A stretch of DNA of 64,000 nucleotides from Candidatus Leptovillus affinis (lineage in GTDB: Bacteria; Chloroflexota; Anaerolineae; Promineifilales; Promineifilaceae): NCBI GenBank assembly GCA_016705235.1, contig JADIYP010000002.1:372001-436000 (forward strand), read 5' to 3'. The notes beneath the pieces were generated by a model that worked only from the letters and a program-made list of their open reading frames with translations, did no database searches and was not told the DNA's origin. The position numbers and the translations under genes are program-made. Shown piece by piece: positions 17,679 to 25,884 of the stretch; the first letter of the stretch is position 1; each line of letters starts with the position of its first letter.

Positions 17679-19046
17679 CTAATTCTCCGCCGCAAACTGC
17701 GCCACGATATAAGCCGTGTGGCGAATTCCGTTGATCAAATCTGCCAGTCGGATGTTTTCATTGGGGGCGTGGACCCGCCCGCCCGGATAGCCAATGCCCG
17801 CCGAGACAACCGGCAGCCCCAACACGTGGATAAACGGGTAGTTGGGACCGCTGCCGCCGATGAGCGGCTCGATGACCGGCTCACGGCCGTAAACCTGCAC
17901 GGCCGTTTCGTTGGCAATGCGCACAAATGGGTCGTCGGGGTCTACTTTGGCCGGTCGCCCGCCGCCGAAGTAGGTGATCTGCACGTCGCTAAACCCCTGC
18001 GCGTCGAGATGGGCGCGTAATTTGCCCACAATTTCCTCCGGCGCTTGGTCGGGAACCAGGCGGAAATCGACTTTGGCGCTGGCTTTGGCGGGCAGCACAG
18101 TTTTTAGTCCCGGTCCCTGGTAGCCGGTGGTGATGCCGCAAATAGTGCATGTTGGCTCGAAAACGGCCGTGCGCTCCAGCTCCACCCCACCCGTCAACCC
18201 CTGCAAAAAGCCGGCCAGGCCATACATTTCCTGCATCTTAGCCGAATGGTCGGGCAGCTTGCCCAACAATTCCAGGTCTCGCGCCGATGGACCGACAACG
18301 TTGTCGTAAAAACCGGGGATGAGGATGCGTTCGTCCTGGTCTTTGAGGGTGTTGAGCGCCCAGACCAACCGCCAGGCGGCGTTGGGGAAGATAGAGCCGC
18401 CCAAACCGGAATGGGCATCGGTAACGGCCGTTTCCACCGACAATTCCACGTAACAAATCCCGCGCATCCCCAACGATTGATTGGGCGCGCCGGCCGCATC
18501 CACGCTGCCAAACTCCCAAATGCAGGCATCGGCGGCCAATTTTTCTTGATGATTGGCCACAAAAGCGGGCATATTGGGGCTGCCAATCTCTTCCTCGCCC
18601 TCGATTACAAATTTTACGTCGCAAGGCAGTTCGCCCATCACTCGCCGCACAGCGTCCAGCGCCGCCAGGCGGGTGATGACATGGCCTTTGTCGTCGCTGA
18701 CGCCGCGCGCGAACAACTGATCGCCACGCCGTGTCAGTTCAAACGGCGGCGATTCCCACAAGTCCAGCGGTTCGGGCGGCTGCACGTCGTAATGGAGGTA
18801 GAAGAGGAGAGTTTTGTCGGCACGGCCGTTGCCCGCGCCATAAACCACCGGATGGCCGCCGGAGGGCATAATCTCCGCCGTGTATCCCTGCTCCGTCAAC
18901 ATTGTCGCCACCAGTTCGGCGCATTCCGTAATGCCCAAATTTTGCGTCGAGACACTTGGCTGCCCAACCAGGCGGCCCAGTTGGGCAATCCAATAGTCCA
19001 ATCGTTCGTTAATTTGTTGATCAATTGCTTTTGTTATGTCGTTCAT
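17679..19046 (-). CDS. M20-family dipeptidase
   Basis: 455 residues of the M20/M28 metallopeptidase family, closest in pattern to carnosine-like dipeptidases. Metal and catalytic signatures are FYLHYDVQPPEP (His and Asp), GVSDDKGH, EGEEEIGSPN (catalytic Glu pair), WEFGSVDAAGAP and the C-terminal GRVHAPNENI. The insertion with TDAHSGLGG is the dimerisation domain. It hydrolyses dipeptides, probably in the cytoplasm. Start at 19046 is preceded by AGGATT. The histidine phosphatase gene lies immediately upstream on the same strand, 56 bases away, so the two may share a transcript. Confidence 0.9.
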   Translation of the reverse strand: MNDITKAIDQQINERLDYWIAQLGRLVGQPSVSTQNLGITECAELVATMLTEQGYTAEIMPSGGHPVVYGAGNGRADKTLLFYLHYDVQPPEPLDLWESPPFELTRRGDQLFARGVSDDKGHVITRLAALDAVRRVMGELPCDVKFVIEGEEEIGSPNMPAFVANHQEKLAADACIWEFGSVDAAGAPNQSLGMRGICYVELSVETAVTDAHSGLGGSIFPNAAWRLVWALNTLKDQDERILIPGFYDNVVGPSARDLELLGKLPDHSAKMQEMYGLAGFLQGLTGGVELERTAVFEPTCTICGITTGYQGPGLKTVLPAKASAKVDFRLVPDQAPEEIVGKLRAHLDAQGFSDVQITYFGGGRPAKVDPDDPFVRIANETAVQVYGREPVIEPLIGGSGPNYPFIHVLGLPVVSAGIGYPGGRVHAPNENIRLADLINGIRHTAYIVAQFAAEN

Positions 19047-19102
19047 GTGAATCCTTTTTTGGGTTTGATTGATGGGGAACGTAATCCGTGATGCGTGACG
19101 GC

Positions 19103-19720
19103 TCATGTCGGCACATGGTCGCCGAGATGGCGCGTGTCGTTGATCATGGTCAGGCGCGGAACGTGGTTGGTGACGCGCAAGATGGTGAGGCCGGTATTGC
19201 CATGAAAGCTGAGACGGCCGTATTGGTGTGGAATGTCCAGCACATGCGATACCAGCGCGTTCAACGCGCCGCCATGGCTGACAATTGCCACCATCTCGTC
19301 GGGGTGGTTTTCCACCACGCGCTGATAGGCGGCCGCGACGCGTTCGCGCAGATGGTCATGTTTCTCGCCGCCGGGGATGTCGATGACCCCCTGGCGCATT
19401 TGGGCAAATACATCAGGATAAGCAGCTTGCAGTTCGTCGGCGGCTCGCCCTTCAAAATCGCCCACGTGGCGTTCGCGCCAGGCGGTTTCGTAGACAGGGG
19501 TGACGTTCCAGGCCTGGGCCAGGGGCACGGCCGTCATGGCCGCCCGTTGCAGATCGCTGCTGTAAACGGCCGTGCCCGGCCAACCCGCCAATCGCGCCGC
19601 CAATGCCTGCGCCTGCGTCTGGCCTACATCATCCAGAGGGATATCCAAATGCCCTTGCCAACGCTTCGCCGCGTTGTAGGCCGTCTGTCCATGTCGAATA
19701 AGAAGGAGAATGGTTGTCAT
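19103..19720 (-). CDS. histidine phosphatase (phosphoglycerate-mutase-like)
   Basis: 205 residues. The catalytic RHG motif is LLIRHGQTAYN near the N-terminus. ERHVGDFEGR (proton donor Glu region) and the second histidine in VSHGGALNALV complete the branch-1 histidine phosphatase signature. Members include cobalamin ribazole phosphatase and broad phosphatases. No cobalamin genes are nearby, so a general phosphatase is the safer call. It lies upstream of the dipeptidase on the minus strand. Confidence 0.88.
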   Translation of the reverse strand: MTTILLLIRHGQTAYNAAKRWQGHLDIPLDDVGQTQAQALAARLAGWPGTAVYSSDLQRAAMTAVPLAQAWNVTPVYETAWRERHVGDFEGRAADELQAAYPDVFAQMRQGVIDIPGGEKHDHLRERVAAAYQRVVENHPDEMVAIVSHGGALNALVSHVLDIPHQYGRLSFHGNTGLTILRVTNHVPRLTMINDTRHLGDHVPT

Positions 19721-19763
19721 AGGTGATCGGTGAGCCTGTTTTTTAAAAGGTTGGTATCTCTAC

Positions 19764-19823
19764 AGACCCCAAGGGTTTGCTCCTGGGAATTTGGATTATT
19801 TGGGTATCAAACCCTTGGGGTCT
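19764..19823. repeat. single AGACCCC hairpin repeat
   Basis: A solitary copy of the hairpin tandemly repeated at 97-436: arms AGACCCCAAGGGTTT and AAACCCTTGGGGTCT around a related 30-bp spacer. It overlaps the 3' end of the methyltransferase gene at 19796, whose last codons (QDPKGLIPK) are encoded by the repeat. Confidence 0.9.
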
Positions 19824-20440
19824 TGTTGGCTTGTTTTTGTGGCCAGGCGCGAAATCCAGGTGTCCAGGCTGCCCTGGCGGACGCTGCCGTCGATAATGTG
19901 CAGCCCGGTGGCGGTTAACAGCGCATCCAGCGCTTCTGGCTGCCAGTAGGTGAAAAAGCGGGAGTGCCGCTGGCCAAATTTATCGGCCGTCCAGGCTTCA
20001 TCGTCGCCCAGCTTGACGGAAAGGTAGAAAGCGCCGCCCGGTTTGAGCAAGGCGGCCAGGTTGGCCAGAACGGCCGTTACCTGCAATCGCGGCACGTGCA
20101 GCAGCGAAGCGCTCGCCCACAGGCCATCCCATCCGGCGGCAAAAGGCAGGGCGCGCATATCGGCCTGCACAAAATCCACGGCCACGCCGTGCCGCCGTCC
20201 GGCCTGCATCATCCCCCAGGACAAATCCATGCCAACAGCGCGTAAATTGTGGCGGGCGAGAACGGCCGTATCAAACCCCGCGCCGCAGCCGACATCCAAC
20301 ACCCGCCCACCTGCTCCGGCCAACGCGGCAAACTGCGCCGCCTCCTGCTCCATCATCGAACGATCCTGCCAACGTTGGGCATATTCAGCCGCAATCCGGT
20401 CATAAGTAGCGATGGTTTTTTCGATGGGGTCCTGGGTCAT
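19796..20440 (-). CDS. SAM-dependent methyltransferase
   Basis: About 214 residues. It has the class I methyltransferase pattern: RVLDVGCGAGFDTAVLA (motif I), VGMDLSWGMM, FVQADMRALPFAAGWDGLWA and LLKPGGAFYLSVK. The start at 20440 has an AAGGA site; an upstream extension to 20521 lacks one. The native C-terminus seems to end near WISRLATKTS. The final residues come from reading into the AGACCC hairpin, so the repeat may have replaced the original stop. The substrate is unknown. Confidence 0.82.
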   Translation of the reverse strand: MTQDPIEKTIATYDRIAAEYAQRWQDRSMMEQEAAQFAALAGAGGRVLDVGCGAGFDTAVLARHNLRAVGMDLSWGMMQAGRRHGVAVDFVQADMRALPFAAGWDGLWASASLLHVPRLQVTAVLANLAALLKPGGAFYLSVKLGDDEAWTADKFGQRHSRFFTYWQPEALDALLTATGLHIIDGSVRQGSLDTWISRLATKTSQQDPKGLIPK

Positions 20441-20530
20441 CTGGTTTTCCTTCGGGAGTTTTGAGGCACGCACGGCAATCGGAGACTGGAAACAGATGGT
20501 CGCCAGTCCCATTTTTTCCAAGTCATTGTG

Positions 20531-21208
20531 TCAGATACCGTTTTGGGCCAGCATTGCCGCCACTTCTACCAGCAGCGCCCCGTCGATGAGCGTCATCGGC
20601 TTGCCCTGCGCCCAGTCCCGCGCCGACTCAGAGATGTCGGCGGTGGTCACCAGGAAGGCGTGGGCGACTTTCTCGTGCATGAGCGTGCCGTACAATTCAC
20701 GGACAATATCTGGGCCGATGGTGCTTTGATACCGTTTGCACTGCACGATGGCCCGTTTGCCGCCCGATTTTGCCAGTTCCAAATCCACGCCCTGGTCGCC
20801 GCTGCGGCCGCGCAGCTTGACTTTGTAGCCCTTGCTGCGGAACAAACGCGCCACATAGGCTTCAAACTCGGCCGGGCTGAGGGCGTAAAGCTCCTTGAGT
20901 GTGGGCACATGGGCGGCAGGTTGGGGCAACGGCCGTTCGCGCACCAATCGCCACCCCCACACCAGCCACAAGAGCGTCAGGGTAAAAATGCCAGACGCTT
21001 CTAACAGACGCAAGGTGTCGGTGAACCCGCGCGGCCAACCGGCGAACCAATCCGGCAAACCAGCATAATGCAGCCAAAGCCAGAGGAGGAAAACGGCCGT
21101 TAACCCACCCAGAACGATACCGGTCACCTGAACCGATAACCTGGGTTGAGCCGCCGACCTGTTCGCCGACGGTGGAGGCGCAATTTGCCAATCAAAACGT
21201 GCAATCAT
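20531..21208 (-). CDS. membrane-anchored Mrr-like restriction endonuclease
   Basis: 225 residues. Two hydrophobic segments (about residues 28-48 and 72-90) precede a C-terminal Mrr_cat nuclease domain. That domain is recognised by LSPAEFEAYVARLFRSKGY, then GDQGVDLEL and IVQCKRYQ, the D...QxK catalytic core of the PD-(D/E)xK fold. The hydrophobic N-terminus suggests it sits at the membrane facing inward. Such proteins cut foreign or modified DNA, or process DNA in the cell. No methyltransferase partner adjoins it. Start at 21208 is chosen over 21400, whose extension reads like untranslated DNA. Confidence 0.82.
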   Translation of the reverse strand: MIARFDWQIAPPPSANRSAAQPRLSVQVTGIVLGGLTAVFLLWLWLHYAGLPDWFAGWPRGFTDTLRLLEASGIFTLTLLWLVWGWRLVRERPLPQPAAHVPTLKELYALSPAEFEAYVARLFRSKGYKVKLRGRSGDQGVDLELAKSGGKRAIVQCKRYQSTIGPDIVRELYGTLMHEKVAHAFLVTTADISESARDWAQGKPMTLIDGALLVEVAAMLAQNGI

Positions 21209-21326
21209 AACGGTCCATCCTGCGTTAGGGTAAACAAAGACGCTGGATTGTAATGTGTTTTGGCCGATAGACCAAAGGCCAATCAGCCAGACCAGATAGC
21301 CGCAAAAGAGCCGCCCGCTCGGTTTC

Positions 21327-21836
21327 TCAGGCAGCGCCGCGCTGCTCAGGCGGCCTGAGCATGCCGTGAACGCTTTGAACGGTTTGCCACCACTCGTCAA
21401 CGTCCTGGAAAGTAGCGGCTACATGGCGCCGCCAGTCGCCGCCGGGGATGGGCATCATACCCGGCAGCGCCGCTGCGTGACCGATGTAGACCCAGGCAGC
21501 ATGAGAACGGCCGTCTTCCCCCAGTACCTCGCGCGGCTCCCGCCGATACGCCGAGGCCGTTGGCTGCGCCGGATCGTATCCTTCCAACTCATCCAGCTTT
21601 GCCAGGGTGGTGTGATATTGTTCCGGCGGCAACGTAATCAGGCAGCCAACCACCTTTTCTTCGCCCTCTTCCACCAACATCGGAAATGCGCCTAAATCGT
21701 AGAGACGGCCGTTGGCCAACGTGGCGTTTTGCTGCGCAACGATGCCATCGCCCCATAAATGCGCGTTCGGTTGACCGGGCAGCAGCGTACCATACACAAA
21801 AAAAGGCAAAAGCCTGGGCGTCGATTTCATGCTCAT
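21327..21836 (-). CDS. gamma-glutamylcyclotransferase-like (AIG2/GGCT) protein
   Basis: 169 residues. The GGCT fold signature FFVYGTLLPGQPN is at the N-terminus and the catalytic-type Glu lies in LDELEGYDP. The family includes enzymes that release 5-oxoproline from gamma-glutamyl compounds and many of unknown substrate. Upstream on the minus strand, TTGACA and GACAAT hexamers 17 bases apart could form its promoter. The start is ATGAGCATG; either ATG could serve. Confidence 0.82.
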   Translation of the reverse strand: MSMKSTPRLLPFFVYGTLLPGQPNAHLWGDGIVAQQNATLANGRLYDLGAFPMLVEEGEEKVVGCLITLPPEQYHTTLAKLDELEGYDPAQPTASAYRREPREVLGEDGRSHAAWVYIGHAAALPGMMPIPGGDWRRHVAATFQDVDEWWQTVQSVHGMLRPPEQRGAA

Positions 21837-21910
21837 AGTTTGTTATAATCCTTCCGGTTTGCCGCCAATTGTCATGGGACACTTGGTCATTGTCAATTAA
21901 CAATTTCCCC

Positions 21911-21982
21911 GCCCTCGTAGCTCAATGGATAGAGCAACCGCCTCCTAAGCGGTAGATTCAGGTTCGAGTCCTGGCGGGGGCA
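21911..21982 (+). tRNA. tRNA-Arg (anticodon CCU)
   Basis: A full cloverleaf can be drawn. The acceptor is GCCCTCG/CGGGGGC with one wobble pair. The D-arm is AGCTCAATGGATAGAGC. The anticodon stem ACCGC/GCGGT encloses loop CTCCTAA with anticodon CCT. The T-arm is TCAGG-TTCGAGT-CCTGG and the discriminator base is A. CCA is not encoded. Confidence 0.95.
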
Positions 21983-22338
21983 TACTGGCAAGAGCAAAAG
22001 CAGACAATCCTGCCCCGTCCAACACATCGTGGCCGCAAATCGGCGTAAATTGGGCAAAAAGTATTTTCTCAATATTTCGGGGTGCCGTCATGCGGAATGG
22101 CATTCCGCACGGCCGGATTCACAATCCGACCTACAAATTCCCCACCTTTTTGAGAAGATACGGCAAAAATTCCTCAAATCAGGGATTGACGACTGTATTG
22201 GACAATGCTATACTCTCTTTGGCTCCCCCCCCCAGAGGTGGTCGAACTAACGCCCGTTAGTTCGCCACCTCATACTTTTTTAAACGGGGGCGTCACCCAA
22301 TCCAAACCAGCCAATTCAACCCCCACCCAATTTAGCCC
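21983..22338. other. intergenic region downstream of the tRNA
   Basis: No gene is seen. It is less GC-rich than its surroundings. It contains a small palindrome GCGGAATGGCATTCCGC near 22091 and ends with a strong hairpin at 22235-22271, listed separately. Confidence 0.6.
22235..22271 (+). terminator. hairpin followed by T-run
   Basis: Arms GAGGTGGTCGAACTAACG and CGTTAGTTCGCCACCTC (one mismatch) enclose a two-base loop, followed by ATACTTTTTT. A C9 tract lies just before it. It resembles an intrinsic terminator for transcription arriving from the tRNA side. Confidence 0.6.
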
Positions 22339-23037
22339 ATGACTAACAAATCGACGCCACAATTGGTTACGGCCGTACCCATCATCAACCAGACCGGGCT
22401 TATTCATCGCGTGCAACAGCCGCAAGGAAACGGGCCATTCCCTACGGTGGTGCTGCTGCACGGCCGTTCCGGCAATGAAGACGTCATGTGGGTCTTTGCC
22501 CAAAGCTGCCCGCGTGATTGGCTCCTGGTCGCTCCGCGGGCCATCAAACCAGACCCTGACGGTGGTTTTGCCTGGCATCCGCGCAGCCAGGATGAATGGC
22601 CGACACTGGCGCAGTTTGAACCGGCGGTAACGGCCGTAACCCGCTTCATCCACGCCTTACCCAGCCTCTACAACGCCGACCCGCAGCAAATTTACCTGAT
22701 GGGCTTCAGCCAGGGGGCGGCGACAGCCTATGCCACCGCCATGCGGCAGCCTGGATTGGTGCAGGGTATTGCGGGTCTGGTGGGATTTGTGCCGGAAGAA
22801 AGCGAGGTGGGCGTGGAAACGGCCGTATTACACAACCTGCCTATCTTCATGGCTGTTGGCAAAGAAGACCCCCTCATCCCCTACGAGCGAGCCAAAGCGA
22901 GCGCGCAAACACTTAAAATCGCCGGGGCCAACCTGACCTATCGGGACTACGACACCGGTCATCGCTTAAATGCCCCAGCCATGCACGATCTGAAAGCCTG
23001 GTGGCGGGCGCAGCGCGAATCAATTGGCAAAAATTAG
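22339..23037 (+). CDS. alpha/beta-hydrolase, phospholipase/carboxylesterase type
   Basis: 232 residues. The serine-hydrolase layout is clear: LLHGRSGNEDVMW (oxyanion region), the nucleophile GFSQGAATAYA (about residue 120), the Asp in GKEDPLIPYERA and His in DTGHRLN. This resembles the PF02230 carboxylesterase/thioesterase group, which acts on short acyl esters. It ends five bases before the convergent TPR gene. Confidence 0.85.
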   Translation: MTNKSTPQLVTAVPIINQTGLIHRVQQPQGNGPFPTVVLLHGRSGNEDVMWVFAQSCPRDWLLVAPRAIKPDPDGGFAWHPRSQDEWPTLAQFEPAVTAVTRFIHALPSLYNADPQQIYLMGFSQGAATAYATAMRQPGLVQGIAGLVGFVPEESEVGVETAVLHNLPIFMAVGKEDPLIPYERAKASAQTLKIAGANLTYRDYDTGHRLNAPAMHDLKAWWRAQRESIGKN

Positions 23038-23042
23038 GGGGG

Positions 23043-24317
23043 TTATTCCGCTTTTGCCGTCATCACGGCACGGACGGCCGGGGCGGCCAGAAATTTTTCC
23101 CGCAGTTGCACATCTTCAAGGGGATACATAATCTGATCGATCACTTCAGCGGCAATCCGATTGTGCGTTTCTGCTAATGGCGCGATGCCCACAATCTGCG
23201 CCAGCCCGGCATGAAGCTGCCAGATAAGGTTTTGCTGATGGGTCTCGTGCGCCAGAAAAAGAGCCTGCTGCCAAACTTGCTCCGCAGCCACTGCTTCCTC
23301 CAACTGCTGATAACACAAACCCAGGCCATACAAAGCGCGCGCTTCAAAATGCCGCGCTTTAATCCGTTCCGCCTCCAGCCGCATGGTCTGGGCATATGGC
23401 ATAGCCACTTGCGGCCTACCGCTCTCCAATTCCGCATAAACCAGCGAATCCAACACCTGCAGCCGCACATCCTGGTCGCCATTTGTTTCGCTGAGCTGCA
23501 GGGCATCGTGCAGGTAGGCCAACCCTTCATCCATCTGGCCAATACGGCACAAATCTACACCCAAGTTGCGCAAAAGGTCATCTTTGGGCGAGGTGAAATG
23601 CGTCTGGGTAATCAGGTCCAGGGCTTCCCGATGATAGGCCAGCGCTTGTTCAAAATCGAACAGGTATTGGTGACATTCGCCCAGATTATTCAGCAGCGTG
23701 GCGCGCAGCACATCGCTGATGTGGGCCGATTCTTGGAGAGCGCGTTGGAAAGCCTGGATGGCTTTGTCGATATGCCATTGATCCATGCGCACAACACCGA
23801 TCCAGTTGTTGGTACGGGCTACTTCGGTGCGATTGTTGATCTGGTCGAAGAGGGCCAGGGCTTTTTGCATGTTGTTGATGGCATCTTCGGTGCGCCCGAG
23901 ATGGGCGTAAGCCCGGCCCAACACCTGGAAGGCGGCGGCGCGGCCGGCCGAATAATTCAGCGCTTCGGTGAGTTCCAGAGCTTCGCGGCAGGCTTGCAGG
24001 GCATCGTCGTAACGGCCCATGCCGTTGTACTGGTTGGCCAGCAAAGCCAGCGCATCTACGGCCTGTTCACCAGAACCGGCGTCCATGTAGATTTGTTGGA
24101 AGCAAGCCAGCGCAGCCTGTTGATGGCCCAGTAAGCGGTGGAGACGGCCGTTCTCTCTCAGCGCCTCTAGCCGAATTTCACGCACCTGCGGATCCGCCAC
24201 GCCCCCATCGGTTTCAGCGATGAGTTCGGCGTAAAGCTGCATGGCAGCATCATTGGCCTGCCCATTTCGGGCGGCGGTAGCGCGGTTCAGCAAATCTAAG
24301 AGATGGTCGGTTTCCAT
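23043..24317 (-). CDS. tetratricopeptide-repeat protein
   Basis: 424 residues, almost wholly helical TPR repeats from about residue 55 to 390. Examples are AFQVLGRAYAHLGRTEDAIN, then NNWIGVVRMDQWHIDKAIQAF and ATLLNNLGECHQYLFDFEQAL. There is no signal peptide, DNA-binding or enzymatic domain, so it is probably a cytosolic scaffold. AGGGA precedes the ATG by seven bases. It has no operon partner on its strand. The precise role is unknown. Confidence 0.85.
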   Translation of the reverse strand: METDHLLDLLNRATAARNGQANDAAMQLYAELIAETDGGVADPQVREIRLEALRENGRLHRLLGHQQAALACFQQIYMDAGSGEQAVDALALLANQYNGMGRYDDALQACREALELTEALNYSAGRAAAFQVLGRAYAHLGRTEDAINNMQKALALFDQINNRTEVARTNNWIGVVRMDQWHIDKAIQAFQRALQESAHISDVLRATLLNNLGECHQYLFDFEQALAYHREALDLITQTHFTSPKDDLLRNLGVDLCRIGQMDEGLAYLHDALQLSETNGDQDVRLQVLDSLVYAELESGRPQVAMPYAQTMRLEAERIKARHFEARALYGLGLCYQQLEEAVAAEQVWQQALFLAHETHQQNLIWQLHAGLAQIVGIAPLAETHNRIAAEVIDQIMYPLEDVQLREKFLAAPAVRAVMTAKAE

Positions 24318-24440
24318 GATGTTTCCCTGGCTCGAAGTTTAGCACAATTGAAAATGGGAAACACACCCAACCTGTCAATCACTGCCTGATTTCACGCTCA
24401 GGTCACAACTGAGGCGGCGAAGTAATCGCTTAAAAATTAA

Positions 24441-24554
24441 GGTTCTTCAGGAACTCAGGCGGTTGACAGCTCCTGATACGTGATGCGTGAAACCTCTCTG
24501 GTCACGCATCACGTATCACGCATCAGACCCAACCCTATGAAATCCCAAAAGCCC
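24441..24554. repeat. REP/MITE-like element, copy B (inverted)
   Basis: The inverse orientation of the element at 15211: it begins GGTTCTTCAGGAACTCAGGC, has the TGATACGTGATGCGTGA palindrome and ends GAAATCCCAAAAGCCC. It lies in the 500-base gap upstream of the LacI gene, next to the start of the TPR gene. Confidence 0.9.
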
Positions 24555-24569
24555 AAAATTAAGTGGCAC

Positions 24570-24602
24570 AGATGGGACCACTCTCCAAGATTGGTCCCAT
24601 CT
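24570..24602. terminator. GATGGGACCA hairpin
   Basis: Perfect 11-bp arms AGATGGGACCA and TGGTCCCATCT enclose an 11-base loop and are followed by AAAAA. It resembles the hairpin at 35447 in its GGACCA/TGGTCC core. It may insulate the LacI promoter; this is inferred. Confidence 0.55.
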
Positions 24603-24714
24603 AAAAACCGCTAATTTGTTTTTGTCTGGGGACCAAATATGCTGGAACGGCCGTTTCCCCATCCCCACCTCCACCAACCTTCCGGCAAACTCTCAGCAAT
24701 TACCCATATTGGCC

Positions 24715-24771
24715 TTGACAGACGGCACACGGTTATGCTTTAATAAAGGCGAACGTTCGGGCGAACGTTCG
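24715..24771 (+). promoter_or_regulatory. promoter with double CGAACGTTCG operator
   Basis: TTGACA at 24715 and TTTAAT at 24739 are 18 bases apart and form a sigma-70-like promoter. Immediately downstream stand two copies of the 10-bp palindrome CGAACGTTCG (24750-24759 and 24762-24771). The CG-centred palindrome is typical of LacI-family operators, and its position would block transcription of the repressor gene that begins at 24817. Autoregulation is inferred. Confidence 0.7.
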
Positions 24772-24816
24772 CTTAAACGGTTTTTTACCCGTTTGTTAGT
24801 AGAGGAAGACGACTTC

Positions 24817-25833
24817 ATGACCCGAATCACCATCAAAGATGTGGCTGCACGCTCTGGCGTCAGCTACCAAACTGTCTCCAAAGTGCTGAACAACCAGGGC
24901 AACGTCTCGGCCGAAACCGAGGCCCGCATCTGGCAGGCGGTGGAAGAATTGGGCTACAAGCCCAACATCAGCGCCCGCAATTTGCGCACGCAGTCTAGCA
25001 ATCTCATTGGTTACGCCTGGCAGCGCAGTGTAGACGATTCCCCCCGCCCGATTTTGGACCAGTTCCTGTATGATGCCGTCTACACATTTGAGCAGCACGG
25101 CTACCACCTGCTCACCTTCCTCGTCGACGTAGACGACAAGCCAGACGTGCCCATTTATAAAGAGCTGTACGACCGGCGGCAGGTAGAGGGGTTTATCCTG
25201 GCCGATACCAACCACAACGACCCGCGCATTGCCTATCTGATGGAGCAGAATATCCCGTTTGCCAGTTTTGGCCGGGCCAACACCGAGTGGGATTTTTGTT
25301 GGGTGGACATCGACGGCCGTCACGGCCTGCGTATTGTGGTCGATCATCTCATCCAGCGCGGACACCAGCGCATTGGCCTGCTCGCCTGGCCGGAAGGCTC
25401 GGAAGCGGGCGCGTACCGCGAGGAAGGTTTTGCCGCTGGCCTGCGCGAAGCCGGGCTGGAGCTGCGGCAGGATTGGGTGCTGCGCGGCAACAACACGGTG
25501 CAGTTTGGCGCGGCAGGCATGCAGCATTTTCGCAGCTTGCCTGAGGCGGAACGGCCAACGGCCGTGGCCTGCGTGTCCGACCTCATCGCCATTGGCGCGC
25601 TGAACGACGCCAGCGCGGCCGGCCTGATTGTCGGCCAAGACATCGCCATCACCGGCTACGACGACATTCCGATGGCCCAATACTTTACCCCATCCCTGAC
25701 CACCGTCCGCCAGCCCATCGCCACAGTCGGGCAGCAAGTTGTCGATCTGCTGCTCAAACAAATCAAAGGGCAGCCCATCGCGGAAAAAGGTATTCTGCTC
25801 AAACCAGAATTGGTCATCCGAGAATCAAGTTAA
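24817..25833 (+). CDS. LacI-family transcriptional regulator
   Basis: 338 residues. It has the classic N-terminal helix-turn-helix and hinge (TIKDVAARSGVSYQTVSKVLNN, hinge near YKPNISARNL), then a periplasmic-binding-like sensor domain ending VRQPIATVGQQVVDLLLKQI. The ATG at 24817 follows an AGAGGA site. It precedes the phosphorylase fusion and a sugar ABC transporter on the same strand, so it probably senses an alpha-glucoside or a derived phosphate. Its likely operator is the CGAACGTTCG pair upstream. Confidence 0.93.
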   Translation: MTRITIKDVAARSGVSYQTVSKVLNNQGNVSAETEARIWQAVEELGYKPNISARNLRTQSSNLIGYAWQRSVDDSPRPILDQFLYDAVYTFEQHGYHLLTFLVDVDDKPDVPIYKELYDRRQVEGFILADTNHNDPRIAYLMEQNIPFASFGRANTEWDFCWVDIDGRHGLRIVVDHLIQRGHQRIGLLAWPEGSEAGAYREEGFAAGLREAGLELRQDWVLRGNNTVQFGAAGMQHFRSLPEAERPTAVACVSDLIAIGALNDASAAGLIVGQDIAITGYDDIPMAQYFTPSLTTVRQPIATVGQQVVDLLLKQIKGQPIAEKGILLKPELVIRESS

Positions 25834-25884
25834 GCGCCCAAAACCGGCCAATAACAGCCAAAATTACGTGGAGAAACAGAACTC

